Below are positions 34,558 through 42,906 of a stretch of 64,000 nt of DNA, in pieces. Each line of letters begins with the position of its first letter. Position 1 is the first letter of the stretch. Position numbers and translations under genes: made by a program. The notes under the pieces were generated by a model, which was not told where the DNA came from, did no database searches, and saw only the letters and a program-made list of their open reading frames with translations. The DNA comes from Ancylobacter amanitiformis (GTDB taxonomy: Bacteria > Pseudomonadota > Alphaproteobacteria > Rhizobiales > Xanthobacteraceae): positions 1 through 64,000 of the forward strand of contig NZ_JAUSVR010000013.1 in assembly GCF_030814815.1 (NCBI RefSeq), read 5' to 3'.

Positions 34558-36089
34558 GCCGCCGCGCTCCCCGACAGCGCCGCCAGCAGCGCCGCACGCG
34601 CCGCGCCGCGCGGCAGTTCGGCGGCAAGCGTGCCCTCGCGCACCACAAGGTAACGGTGGGCCAGCACCATGAGTTCGTCGAGATCGCTGGTGGCGACCAG
34701 CACCGCGACCCCGGCCACCGCCGCCTCGCGGATGGCTTCGTGGATCACCCCGCGGGCGGCGACATCCACGCCCCGCGTCGGCTCCAGCAGCACCATCGCC
34801 TTCAGTCCCGGCACGGCGAGGCCGCGGGCGATGAGCAGCTTCTGCTGGTTGCCGCCGCTGAAGGTCGCGGCTTCCGCCTCCGGCACCAGGGGATGCAGCT
34901 TGAGCCGGCGCAGCAGAGGATCGATCGCCTGCGCCTCGGCCCGCGCGCGCAGCCAGCCGAGCCGCGCGAGCGGGCCCAAAGCCGAGACCGAGCCATTGCG
35001 ACGGGCGGACAGCGCGCCGAACAGGCCCTCGGAGTGGCGATCGGCCGGCACATAGGCGATGCCGAGCGCGGCGGCGCGGCGGCGGCCGCCGGGCGTGAAG
35101 GAGGCATCCCCCACCGACAGCTCGCCCGGCCCCGCCTGCGCCCCGCCGAGCGTGGCCGCCAGCGACAGCGCGCCCGAGCCGATGAGGCCGGCCAGCCCGA
35201 CGATCTCGCCGGCATGAACGGTGACATCGATACCCGCCCGCCCATCCCGGCCCGCCGCGAGCCCCCGCCCCGCCAGCACCGGCTCGGCGCGCTCGGAAAG
35301 GCGCGCGGGAGCCGCCTCGACGCCGGCGCCGAGCATGGCGTGGGTGAGCTGCTCGCGGCTGTGGCGGCCGATCGGCGCCGCGTCGATCACCGTGCGCCCG
35401 TCGCGCAGCACCGTCACCTCGTCGGCGAGCGCCTCGATCTCGTCGAAGCGATGGGAAATGAACAGCGCCGCCGCTCCCCCCGCGCAAAGCCGGCGCACCA
35501 CGGCGAAGAGGCGGTCGGCCTCATCGGCATTGAGGGCGGCGATGGGCTCGTCCAGCACCAGCACGCGGCAGTCGAGGCTGAGCGCGCGGGCCACCTCCAC
35601 CAGTTGCCGCTCGCCGAGCGAGAGGCTCCCAAGCGGCGTGGCAAGGTCGATATCGAGACCGACCTCGTTCAGCCAGCCACGGGCGCGGGCGGGCTCGACA
35701 AGCCGCCGTCCGGTCCACAGCCCGCCTCCGGCAGCTAGCGCGAAGGCCGAGAGGTTCTCGTGCACGCTGAGTTCGGGAAACAGGCTGAGATGCTGGTAGA
35801 TCGGCACGATGCCGGCGCGGATCGCCTGCGTCACCGAGCCGAAGGCGACCGGCGCGCCGGCAAACGTGATCTGGCCGGCATCCGGCCTGACCGCGCCGAC
35901 AAGGATCTTCACCAGTGTCGACTTGCCCGCCCCGTTCTCGCCGAGCAGCGCATGAACGCGCCCACGCCGCAGGGCCACCCGGGCGCTGCGCAGGGCGCAG
36001 GTCGCGCCATAGGTCTTGGCGATGCCGGTGGCGACAAGCGCAAATTCGGCCGGTGCGTCGCCGGATGGCGCGTCGTCGGATGCGGACAT
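34554..36089 (-). CDS. ABC importer ATPase, two nucleotide-binding domains (RbsA-like)
   Basis: 511 residues from the ATG at 36089. First domain: Walker A GENGAGKST, signature LSLGERQL, Walker B VLVLDEPIAAL, H-loop ISHRFDE. Second domain: degenerate Walker A GLIGSGALSLA, signature FSGGNQQK and Walker B MVLLEPTRGVD, where the normal LDEPT Asp is Leu. Degenerate second sites are usual for RbsA-type proteins, but loss of that Asp is less common. It is the first gene of the nine-gene operon, divergent from LysR (36260). Confidence 0.9.
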   Translation of the reverse strand: MSASDDAPSGDAPAEFALVATGIAKTYGATCALRSARVALRRGRVHALLGENGAGKSTLVKILVGAVRPDAGQITFAGAPVAFGSVTQAIRAGIVPIYQHLSLFPELSVHENLSAFALAAGGGLWTGRRLVEPARARGWLNEVGLDIDLATPLGSLSLGERQLVEVARALSLDCRVLVLDEPIAALNADEADRLFAVVRRLCAGGAAALFISHRFDEIEALADEVTVLRDGRTVIDAAPIGRHSREQLTHAMLGAGVEAAPARLSERAEPVLAGRGLAAGRDGRAGIDVTVHAGEIVGLAGLIGSGALSLAATLGGAQAGPGELSVGDASFTPGGRRRAAALGIAYVPADRHSEGLFGALSARRNGSVSALGPLARLGWLRARAEAQAIDPLLRRLKLHPLVPEAEAATFSGGNQQKLLIARGLAVPGLKAMVLLEPTRGVDVAARGVIHEAIREAAVAGVAVLVATSDLDELMVLAHRYLVVREGTLAAELPRGAARAALLAALSGSAAA

Positions 36090-36220
36090 AAGGGGAGTCC
36101 TCGCCCGGAGGCGGGATGCGCCCGGGATGGGGTGGTGCGGCGATGCGGCGGAACCGGCGAATGTCGGGTGTCGCCACGATGCCGGGCGGTGGCGCCTGTC
36201 ACAAACGATTTGTTCGGCAC

Positions 36221-36247
36221 TCATGCATGAGCTAGAATCATGCATGA
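36221..36247. promoter_or_regulatory. Twin TCATGCATGA palindromes in divergent promoter
   Basis: The perfect palindrome TCATGCATGA occurs at 36221-36230 and again at 36238-36247, a centre spacing of 17 bases. They lie between the ABC ATPase start (36089) and the LysR start (36260), immediately ahead of LysR. Such repeated symmetric sites are typical of LysR-type binding; the second overlaps the likely leader of LysR, fitting autorepression. Confidence 0.6.
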
Positions 36248-36259
36248 CGGAGGGTCTGA

Positions 36260-37243
36260 ATGCGAAAGAGGCGATTGCCGCCCTTGAATGCCCTGAAGGG
36301 GTTCGAAGCGGCGGCGCGGCACCTCTCCTTCACCCGGGCCGCCGCCGAACTGCATCTCACGCAGGGGGCGGTCAGCCGGCAGGTGAAGGAGCTGGAGACC
36401 GATCTCGGCCAGGACCTGTTCGTGCGTCATACCCGGCGCATCGAGCTGACTCCCGAGGGCGAGCAGTTCTACCGCGTGGTGGAAGGCGTGTTCGACGAGC
36501 TGGAACGGGCTTCGTTGCGGCTGGCGCGCCGGCGCAGCGATCCGGCCGTCACCATCACCGCGCTGCCGACCATCGCCACGGTGTGGCTGATGCCGCGGCT
36601 GCACCAATTGGTGGCGCGCCACCCGGAAATCGAGGCGCGCATCGTCTCCTCGATCGAGGCGGCGGACCTGCTGGCCCATGACGCCGATATCGCCATCCGG
36701 GTCGGCCGGCTGCCGGGCCGGCGCTATGACCGCACGCAGCCGCGCATCGAGCTGCCCATGGTGACGCGCTGGGACGGCGTGCATGCCGACGAACTGTTTC
36801 CCGACCGGCTGGTGCCGGTCTGCGCGCCGGACCTGCTGGCCGGCCCGGTGCATTGCGCCGCCGATCTCGCCGCCTATCCGCTCCTCCACACCACCACGCG
36901 GCGCTATGCCTGGCCGGACTGGCTGCGGGCCAATGGCGTGCGCTTTGAGGCGGAGGGCGACCCGCACCTGCAATTCGGCCATTTCTTCATGGCGCTCGAC
37001 GCGGCGCGGCAGGGGCGCGGCATCGCGCTGGTGCCCGATATCCTGCTGGTGCACGAAGAGGGCGCGCGCGGCCTGTGCATTCCCTATTCGAGCGAGATCG
37101 CCAGCGCGGGCGAGTATTACCTGCTCATCCATGAAACGCGGCTGGAAGACGCGCGCGTGCAGATGGTCCGCTCCTGGATTCTCGATCAGGCGGTGGCCCT
37201 GCGCAGCCCGCCGCCGCACCACGCGGCCCTGTTCCGGCCCTGA
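36260..37243 (+). CDS. LysR-family regulator (GcvA-like)
   Basis: 327 residues. The N terminus matches GcvA-type regulators: LPPLNALKGFEAAARHLSFT, AAAELHLTQGAVSRQVKELE, then FVRHTRRIELTPEGEQFY. The effector domain contains PDILLVHEEGARGLCIPY, as in GcvA relatives. It diverges from the nine-gene importer/amidase operon, with twin palindromes in the gap, and is its likely regulator. It is unrelated in sequence neighbourhood to glycine cleavage genes. Confidence 0.88.
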   Translation: MRKRRLPPLNALKGFEAAARHLSFTRAAAELHLTQGAVSRQVKELETDLGQDLFVRHTRRIELTPEGEQFYRVVEGVFDELERASLRLARRRSDPAVTITALPTIATVWLMPRLHQLVARHPEIEARIVSSIEAADLLAHDADIAIRVGRLPGRRYDRTQPRIELPMVTRWDGVHADELFPDRLVPVCAPDLLAGPVHCAADLAAYPLLHTTTRRYAWPDWLRANGVRFEAEGDPHLQFGHFFMALDAARQGRGIALVPDILLVHEEGARGLCIPYSSEIASAGEYYLLIHETRLEDARVQMVRSWILDQAVALRSPPPHHAALFRP

Positions 37244-37408
37244 GGCCGAGGCCGTGCCCTGCCCGGCGGCGCGCGCTGGCCCCTCATGCGCGGGAGGCGT
37301 GGCGTCTGGACACAGGCTCGATTAAAAGGGATGTACCAACCCCCTTCCGATGGCTCCCCTTCGACGCCTGACGACATTGCGAGATAGGCGGAACCAGCCT
37401 TGCCCTTC

Positions 37409-39517
37409 ATGACCACCAACCCGGCTCTCGCCCGCGCCCTGGCCGAGCGCGACTATCACAACCCGACGCCGGTGCAGCTCGCCGTGCTGGCCCCGGAAGC
37501 GACGGGCCGCGACCTGCTGGTCTCGGCGCAGACCGGCTCCGGCAAGACCGTCGCCTATGGCCTCGCCATGGCCGAGACGCTGCTGGGCACCGAGGAGCGC
37601 CTGCCGCCCGCCACCGTGCCGATGGCGCTGGTGGTGGCTCCGACGCGGGAACTGGCGCTGCAGGTGCAGCGCGAATTCGCCTGGCTCTACGCCGCCACCG
37701 GCGCGCGCATCGTCTCCTGCGTCGGCGGCATGGATCCGCGGCAGGAGCAGCGCCTGCTCAACCAGGGCGCCCATATCGTGGTCGGCACGCCCGGCCGCCT
37801 GCGCGACCATCTGGAACGCGGCCGGCTCGATATCTCGGCCCTGCGCGTCGCCGTGCTCGACGAAGCCGACGAGATGCTCGACCTCGGCTTTCGCGAGGAT
37901 CTCGAATTCATCCTCGACGCCACGCCGCCGGAGCGGCGCAGCCTGCTGTTCTCCGCCACCATGCCGCGCGGCATCACCGCGCTGGCCCGGCGCTACCAGC
38001 GCGATGCGCTGCGCATCGAGGTGGCGAGCGCGGAAGGCGGCCACGCCGATATCGAATACCGCACCATCCGCATCGCCCCGACCGAGCTGGATCATGCGGT
38101 CGTCAACGTGCTGCGCTCCTATGACACGCCCAGCGCGATCGTGTTCTGCAACACCCGCGAGGCGGTGCGGCGCCTGCATGCCATGCTGCAGGAGCGTCAG
38201 TTCTCCGCGGTCGCGCTCTCGGGCGAACTGAGCCAGAACGAGCGCAACCACGCGCTGCAGGCGCTGCGCGACGGCCGTGCGCGGGTCTGCGTCGCCACCG
38301 ACGTGGCGGCACGCGGCATCGACCTGCCCAATCTCGGCCTCGTCATCCATGCCGACCTGCCCAACGACGCCGAAAGCCTGCAGCACCGCAGCGGCCGCAC
38401 CGGCCGCGCCGGGCGCAAGGGCGTGAGCGTGCTGCTGGTGCCCCCGTTCCGGCGCCGCCGCACCGAGGAACTGATGCGTGGGCTCGGCATCACCCCGGCC
38501 TGGTCTGGCCCCCCGACCGCCGAGGACATCCGCAAGCTCGACCATGAGCGGATGCTGCACGACCCGATGCTGACCGAGGAGCCGAGCGAGGAGGATGCCA
38601 GCGCCGCGCGCACGCTGCTCGCCGCCCACTCGCCCGAGCATCTGGCCGCCGCGCTGGTGCGGCTCTACCGCGCCGGCCTGCCGGCGCCCGAGGAGGTGGC
38701 CGATCCCGGCGAGCCGCGCGCCGCGCGCGACCGCATCGCCGACCGCGAGTTCGGCGGCCCGTCGGGCAGCGCCGGCGGCGCGTGGTTCCGCCTCAATATC
38801 GGCCGCCGCAACAATGCCGATCCGAAATGGCTGCTGCCGCTGATCTGCCGGCGCGGAAACGTGACGCGCAAGGAAATCGGCATCATCCGCATCTTCGACG
38901 AGGAAACCGCCTTCGAGGTCAGCCTCGCCGCCGCCGACCGCTTCGGCAAGACGGCGAAGAAGGCGGATGGCACGGACGTCATCATCGAGCCGATGCCCGG
39001 CGCCCCCTCGGCGGAGCGCTCCGAGCGCCCCGGCCGGGCGAAGCCGATGCGCGCCAGGCCGTCATCTGAAAGGCCTTCATCTGAAAGGGCTGCGCCTGAA
39101 AGGGCTGCGCCGGAACGCCCCCGTTATGACGGCCCTCCTCTGGACAGGGCACCGCAGGACAGGGCGCCGCACGCCAAGCCGCTGCGCGACAAGCCCTTCC
39201 GGGACAGGCTTCTTGACGACCAGCCGCTCAAGGACAAGCCCCATCACGGCAAGCCGGGTTACGACAAGCCTGGATATGACAAGCCGCCGCGGGACAAGCC
39301 GCCCTTCGGCAAACCGGCCTATGACAAACCGGCCTATGACAAGCCCGCTTACGCAAAGCCCGCCCGCGAGAAGCCCGCGCATGAAATGGCGCGCGAGCCC
39401 AAGCGGGACCGGCCGGACACGTTTGCGGGCAAGCCGGGCCGCGAAGGCAAACCGGACCGCGAAGGCAAGCCGGGTGGCGAGGGCAAGCCGGGAGGAAAGC
39501 GTCCGCGCCGCCCGTGA
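37409..39517 (+). CDS. deaD: DEAD-box RNA helicase (DeaD/CsdA-like) with repetitive basic tail
   Basis: 702 residues from the ATG at 37409. Helicase motifs are complete: Q motif NPTPVQLAVL, Walker A SAQTGSGKT, VAPTRELA, GTPGRLRDH, DEAD in VLDEADEMLD, SAT in LLFSATMPRG, VATDVAARGIDLP and HRSGRTGRAGRKG. Residues about 455-540 form a DbpA-type RNA-binding domain (GAWFRLNIGRRNNADPKWLL, ICRRGNVTRKEIG). The final 160 residues are charged, low-complexity and repeat K-P-x-Y-D. DeaD proteins remodel ribosomal and messenger RNA, often at low temperature. Stand-alone gene. Confidence 0.92.
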   Translation: MTTNPALARALAERDYHNPTPVQLAVLAPEATGRDLLVSAQTGSGKTVAYGLAMAETLLGTEERLPPATVPMALVVAPTRELALQVQREFAWLYAATGARIVSCVGGMDPRQEQRLLNQGAHIVVGTPGRLRDHLERGRLDISALRVAVLDEADEMLDLGFREDLEFILDATPPERRSLLFSATMPRGITALARRYQRDALRIEVASAEGGHADIEYRTIRIAPTELDHAVVNVLRSYDTPSAIVFCNTREAVRRLHAMLQERQFSAVALSGELSQNERNHALQALRDGRARVCVATDVAARGIDLPNLGLVIHADLPNDAESLQHRSGRTGRAGRKGVSVLLVPPFRRRRTEELMRGLGITPAWSGPPTAEDIRKLDHERMLHDPMLTEEPSEEDASAARTLLAAHSPEHLAAALVRLYRAGLPAPEEVADPGEPRAARDRIADREFGGPSGSAGGAWFRLNIGRRNNADPKWLLPLICRRGNVTRKEIGIIRIFDEETAFEVSLAAADRFGKTAKKADGTDVIIEPMPGAPSAERSERPGRAKPMRARPSSERPSSERAAPERAAPERPRYDGPPLDRAPQDRAPHAKPLRDKPFRDRLLDDQPLKDKPHHGKPGYDKPGYDKPPRDKPPFGKPAYDKPAYDKPAYAKPAREKPAHEMAREPKRDRPDTFAGKPGREGKPDREGKPGGEGKPGGKRPRRP
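39231..39386 (+). repeat. 15-bp coding repeats (K-P-x-Y/F/R-D) in the helicase tail
   Basis: The DNA repeats a roughly 15-base unit (e.g. AAACCGGCCTATGAC, AAGCCGGGTTACGAC) about ten times, encoding GKPGYDKPGYDKPPRDKP and onward to KPAYDKPAYAKP. The protein is basic and proline-rich and likely disordered, suited to RNA binding or phase separation. Copy number could vary by slippage. Confidence 0.8.
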
Positions 39518-39630
39518 ACTTGGGCAAGGCCGGTACGTTTCGCGAGGAGCAGGGCACGCGCGGCGCCTGAACTTTCTTGCGCAAGCGAGGGCGACGACCT
39601 AGCCTCCCCGCACCTTCGAGGGAGGTTGCC

Positions 39631-40104
39631 ATGCAGCGGACCACCATCGCCTTCGACGACGATCTGGCCGCCGAGCTCGATGCCTATATCGCGGCCACCG
39701 GCGCGGCCAGCCTGTCCGAGGCGATCCGCGATCTGGTGCGGCGGGGACTGTCGGCCCGGGCGAGCGGGCCGACGCAGGCGCATTGTTTCGGTGTGATCAG
39801 CTGCACCGTCGACCAGTCGGTGCGCAATCTCGCCGCCCGCGTGCCGCAGGGGCGGCTCGACCGGCACGACCAGACCGTGGCGGCGCTGTCCATCCCGCTC
39901 GACCACAGCACCTCGATCGACGTGACCGTGATGCGCGGCCGGGTGGTCGACGTCTCCTCCTATGCGGAAGGGCTGTTCCTGGAGCGCGGCGTCATGCACG
40001 GCGCGCTGAGCCTCATTCCGGTCGCCGAGGACACGTCCCACCACGTGCACAACCAGGGCGCCGCGCACGAGCACACGCATCTTCGCGTCAAGAGCGGCTT
40101 CTGA
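39631..40104 (+). CDS. NikR-like ribbon-helix-helix regulator lacking nickel ligands
   Basis: 157 residues from the ATG at 39631 (GGAGG upstream). The N-terminal RHH (MQRTTIAFDDDLAAELDAYI, SLSEAIRDLVRRGL) and ACT-like C-terminal domain (HCFGVISCTVDQSVRNLAAR, GRVVDVSSYAEGLFLERG, VMHGALSLIP) align well with NikR. The E. coli ligands His76, His87, His89 and Cys95 fall on Leu, Ser, Pro and Ser here (ALSIPLDHSTSID). Instead the C-terminal extension is His-rich (SHHVHNQGAAHEHTH). Metal and target genes are therefore unclear. Confidence 0.82.
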   Translation: MQRTTIAFDDDLAAELDAYIAATGAASLSEAIRDLVRRGLSARASGPTQAHCFGVISCTVDQSVRNLAARVPQGRLDRHDQTVAALSIPLDHSTSIDVTVMRGRVVDVSSYAEGLFLERGVMHGALSLIPVAEDTSHHVHNQGAAHEHTHLRVKSGF

Positions 40105-40130
40105 TCCACGGTCCCAACCGGCAGGCATTT

Positions 40131-40173
40131 CGCGGAACCGGGCCGCGCCGGTCGGGCGCCGGCCGGTTCCGCG
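40131..40173. terminator. Inverted repeat between convergent genes (bidirectional terminator?)
   Basis: Arms CGCGGAACCGG and CCGGTTCCGCG (11 bp, perfect) with a 21-base GC-rich centre that can fold further. It occupies the gap between the NikR-like stop (40104) and the DJ-1-like stop (40194) on the other strand. No T-run. Confidence 0.5.
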
Positions 40174-40193
40174 AGGCGTGCAGGCGCGGCGCG

Positions 40194-40814
40194 TCAGGCT
40201 GCGCGCGTGGCGCTGGCCGGCGCGGGCTCGGAATGACGGATTTCCGTGCCCAGCACCTTCAGGCATTCGCGCATGAAAGCCGCCAGCGCGGTCCAGCCCT
40301 TGGCCGACACCATGTTGCCGTCGACCAAAGCATCGGTGGGCGACAGGTCGACATAGGTGCCGCCGGCCAGCCGCACTTCCGGCTCGCAGGCGCCGAGCGC
40401 CCCGACCCGCTTGCCCGTCACCACGCCATCCACCGCGATGAGGATCTGCACGCCGTGGCAGATGGTGAAGATCGGCTTGCCGGTCTCGTGGAAGTGGCGG
40501 ACCATCGCCTGGATGCGCGTGTCGGTGCGGATATATTCCGGCCCGCGCCCACCCGCGCAATAGACCGCGTCATATTCCTCCAGATCCACCTCGGAGAAGG
40601 TCTTGTTGATGACGAAGTCGTGGCCCGGCTTTTCCGTGTAGGTCTGCCCGCCCTCGAAATCATGCAGCGAGGTCTTGATGATCTCGCCGGCCTTCTTGTC
40701 CGGGCAGATCACATGGACGGTGTGGCCCACGGCCTCCATTCCCTGCTGGAACACGAAGATCTCGTATTCCTCGGTGAACTCGCCGGTGAGCATCAGGATC
40801 TTCTTGCCTGGCAT
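40194..40814 (-). CDS. DJ-1/PfpI-family protein
   Basis: 206 residues from the ATG at 40814. Fold and motif: KILMLTGEFTEEYEIFVFQQ, YDAVYCAGGRGPEYIRTD and the nucleophile elbow FTICHGVQIL with the reactive Cys and following His. Members include chaperones, glyoxalases, hydratases and unassigned metabolic enzymes. As the last gene of the second ABC operon (67 bases after the binding protein) it is more likely a metabolic enzyme for the imported compound. Activity not deducible. Confidence 0.83.
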   Translation of the reverse strand: MPGKKILMLTGEFTEEYEIFVFQQGMEAVGHTVHVICPDKKAGEIIKTSLHDFEGGQTYTEKPGHDFVINKTFSEVDLEEYDAVYCAGGRGPEYIRTDTRIQAMVRHFHETGKPIFTICHGVQILIAVDGVVTGKRVGALGACEPEVRLAGGTYVDLSPTDALVDGNMVSAKGWTALAAFMRECLKVLGTEIRHSEPAPASATRAA

Positions 40815-40881
40815 GGTCGTATCCTCCCGTTCGATTATTCTCGGTGTGATTGGCCCGGTGGCCCGATCGTAGCGCAAGCGC

Positions 40882-41832
40882 TCAGAACGGCGAGTCCGGG
40901 AAATAGTATTCGGCGGCGTTCGCCTTGGTGATCAGCGGCGCGTCGAGCTTGAACGAGCCGCGCACCGGGGCGTGGCCGGCGAAATGCGCGGCGGTCAGGT
41001 AGATGGCGGTCTTGATCATCGAGGGCGGATAGGGGGTCTCGACCGGCGTCACCGCGTCGCCCGCCATCACCTTCGCGATGATCTCCTTCATGCCGTTGCC
41101 GCCAAGCGCGAACTTGATCTCCTTGCGGCCGGACTGCTTGATCGCCTCCAGCACGCCCAGCAGCATGTCGTCGTCATTGGCCCATACCGCGTCGATCTGC
41201 GGGTATTTGGCGAGATAGTCCTGCATCAGCTTGAAGGCTTCGTCGCTGTTCCAGTTGGCATACTGGATGTCGAGGATCTTGAGGTCGGAACCCTTGATCC
41301 CGTCCTGGAAGCCCTTGATGCGCTCGTCATCGATCACGGTCGGAATGCCGCGCAGCACGACGAGGTTGCCCTTGCCGCCCATCTTCTCCACCAGGAACTT
41401 CGCCGTGTTGAAGCCGACTGCGATATTGTCGCCGGCGACATAGAGGTCCTGGATCTTCGGGTCATTGAGGCCGCGATCGACCACGGTGATGAAGCTGCCC
41501 TTGTCCTTGATCGCCTTCACCGGCGTGGTCAGCTCCTCGGACGAGTGCGGCAGGATCACCAGCGCGTCGAGCTTGCGGGTCGCCGACAGATCCTCGATCG
41601 CGCTGACCTGCGCGCTGGCCGAAGGCGAGGTCTTCACGATGACCTCGATATCGGGGAAGGCCTTGTTGATCTCCTTGGCCGCCGCGTTGGCGTGGTAGAC
41701 GACGCCGGCGGTCCAGCCATGGTCGGCGGCGGGAATGGAGACGGCGATAATCTTCTTCTCGGCGGCCAGGGCCGGGCCGGCGGCGAGCAGCGCGGCCGTC
41801 ACGCCGGACGCGATCAGGGTCTTCCTGAGCAT
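40882..41832 (-). CDS. ABC importer substrate-binding protein (RbsB-like)
   Basis: 316 residues with a Sec signal (MLRKTLIASGVTAALLAAGP, cleavage ALAAEKK). Type 1 periplasmic-binding fold: IIAVSIPAADHGWTAGVVYH, LDALVILPHSSEELTTPV, FITVVDRGLNDPKIQ and AVWANDDDMLLGVLEAI. The sequence resembles ribose/xylose-type binding proteins. It follows the permease gene by 81 bases in the order ATPase-permease-binding protein. The divergent alcohol and aldehyde dehydrogenases suggest a sugar or polyol ligand (inference). Confidence 0.88.
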   Translation of the reverse strand: MLRKTLIASGVTAALLAAGPALAAEKKIIAVSIPAADHGWTAGVVYHANAAAKEINKAFPDIEVIVKTSPSASAQVSAIEDLSATRKLDALVILPHSSEELTTPVKAIKDKGSFITVVDRGLNDPKIQDLYVAGDNIAVGFNTAKFLVEKMGGKGNLVVLRGIPTVIDDERIKGFQDGIKGSDLKILDIQYANWNSDEAFKLMQDYLAKYPQIDAVWANDDDMLLGVLEAIKQSGRKEIKFALGGNGMKEIIAKVMAGDAVTPVETPYPPSMIKTAIYLTAAHFAGHAPVRGSFKLDAPLITKANAAEYYFPDSPF

Positions 41833-41913
41833 GGTTTCCTCCTGTTGGTGCGGCAGTCTTGATTGATGCCCGGCGCGTCGCGGCTGCCTCGCGCGTGCCG
41901 GTTGACGCTCCGG

Positions 41914-42906
41914 CTACCTCTTCGACATGCGCTGGATCAGCATGGCGATGATGATGATCACGCCCTGCACCGCGGCGACGAGATATTCGGAGACGAAGTC
42001 GGAAAGGACCATGAGGTTGGCGATGAACTCGAGGATCACCGCCCCCGCCACCGTGCCCCAGATGCGGCCACGGCCGCCGCGCAGCGCGGTGCCGCCAATG
42101 ACCACGGCGGTGATGACCTGAAGCTCCCACAGCAGCCCGGTGGTCGGCGTCGCCGCCCCGAGCCGTGGCACGTAGCAGATGGCCGCGATGGCGACGCAGG
42201 CGCCCTGGATGACGAAGGCCATCGTCCGCACGCGGGCCACGGAAATACCGGAATAGCGCGCCACGTCCTCATTGGCGCCCACCGCCACGCAGCGCCGTCC
42301 ATAGCGCGTGCGGTAGAGCACATAGGCAGCGACCAGCGCCACCGCGAGCGACACCAGGATCGGGATCGGCACGCCCAGGACGTCGCCGAAATAAACCGGG
42401 CGGTAGGCATCGCGCAGGCTGCGATCGATGGCGACGGTGCCGCCGTCGGACATGTAGGTGATCAGCGCGCGGAAAATGCCCATCGTGCCGAGCGTGGCGA
42501 TGAAGGGTTCGATGCGCCCGAGCGTGACGATGGCGCCGTTCATCAGCCCGCAGGCGATGCCGGTGACGAGCGCCACCGCCATGCCCAGCGGGATCGCCGC
42601 CGTGCCCACGCTCGGCGCCACCCAGTTCATGAACAGGATCATCACGCCGGTGATGAAGGCCGCCATCGAGCCGACCGACAGGTCGAGCCCGCCGGAGGAA
42701 ATGACGAAAGTGGCGCCGATCGCGATGATGGCGATGAACGCGCTGCGGGTGACGACATTGGCGATGTTGTTGGCCGACAGGAAGTCGGGATTGACGAGGA
42801 AGCCGATCGCTATGAGCGCCGCGAGCGCCAGGAAGGGGCCGGCATCGCCCCAGCCGATCGACCAGCCCGGCTCGGCGCGCGGCGGCGCGGCGGCAAGGTC
42901 AGCCAT
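41914..42906 (-). CDS. ABC importer permease (RbsC-like)
   Basis: 330 residues, about ten hydrophobic helices. RbsC hallmarks: GATFVISSGGLDLSVGSMAA and the coupling loop LQVITAVVIGGTALRGGRGR, then IWGTVAGAVILEFIANLMVL. Start at the ATG 42906, which overlaps the ATPase stop by 8 bases. A single permease here suggests a homodimer, unlike the two-permease importer at 32579-36089. Confidence 0.9.
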   Translation of the reverse strand: MADLAAAPPRAEPGWSIGWGDAGPFLALAALIAIGFLVNPDFLSANNIANVVTRSAFIAIIAIGATFVISSGGLDLSVGSMAAFITGVMILFMNWVAPSVGTAAIPLGMAVALVTGIACGLMNGAIVTLGRIEPFIATLGTMGIFRALITYMSDGGTVAIDRSLRDAYRPVYFGDVLGVPIPILVSLAVALVAAYVLYRTRYGRRCVAVGANEDVARYSGISVARVRTMAFVIQGACVAIAAICYVPRLGAATPTTGLLWELQVITAVVIGGTALRGGRGRIWGTVAGAVILEFIANLMVLSDFVSEYLVAAVQGVIIIIAMLIQRMSKR

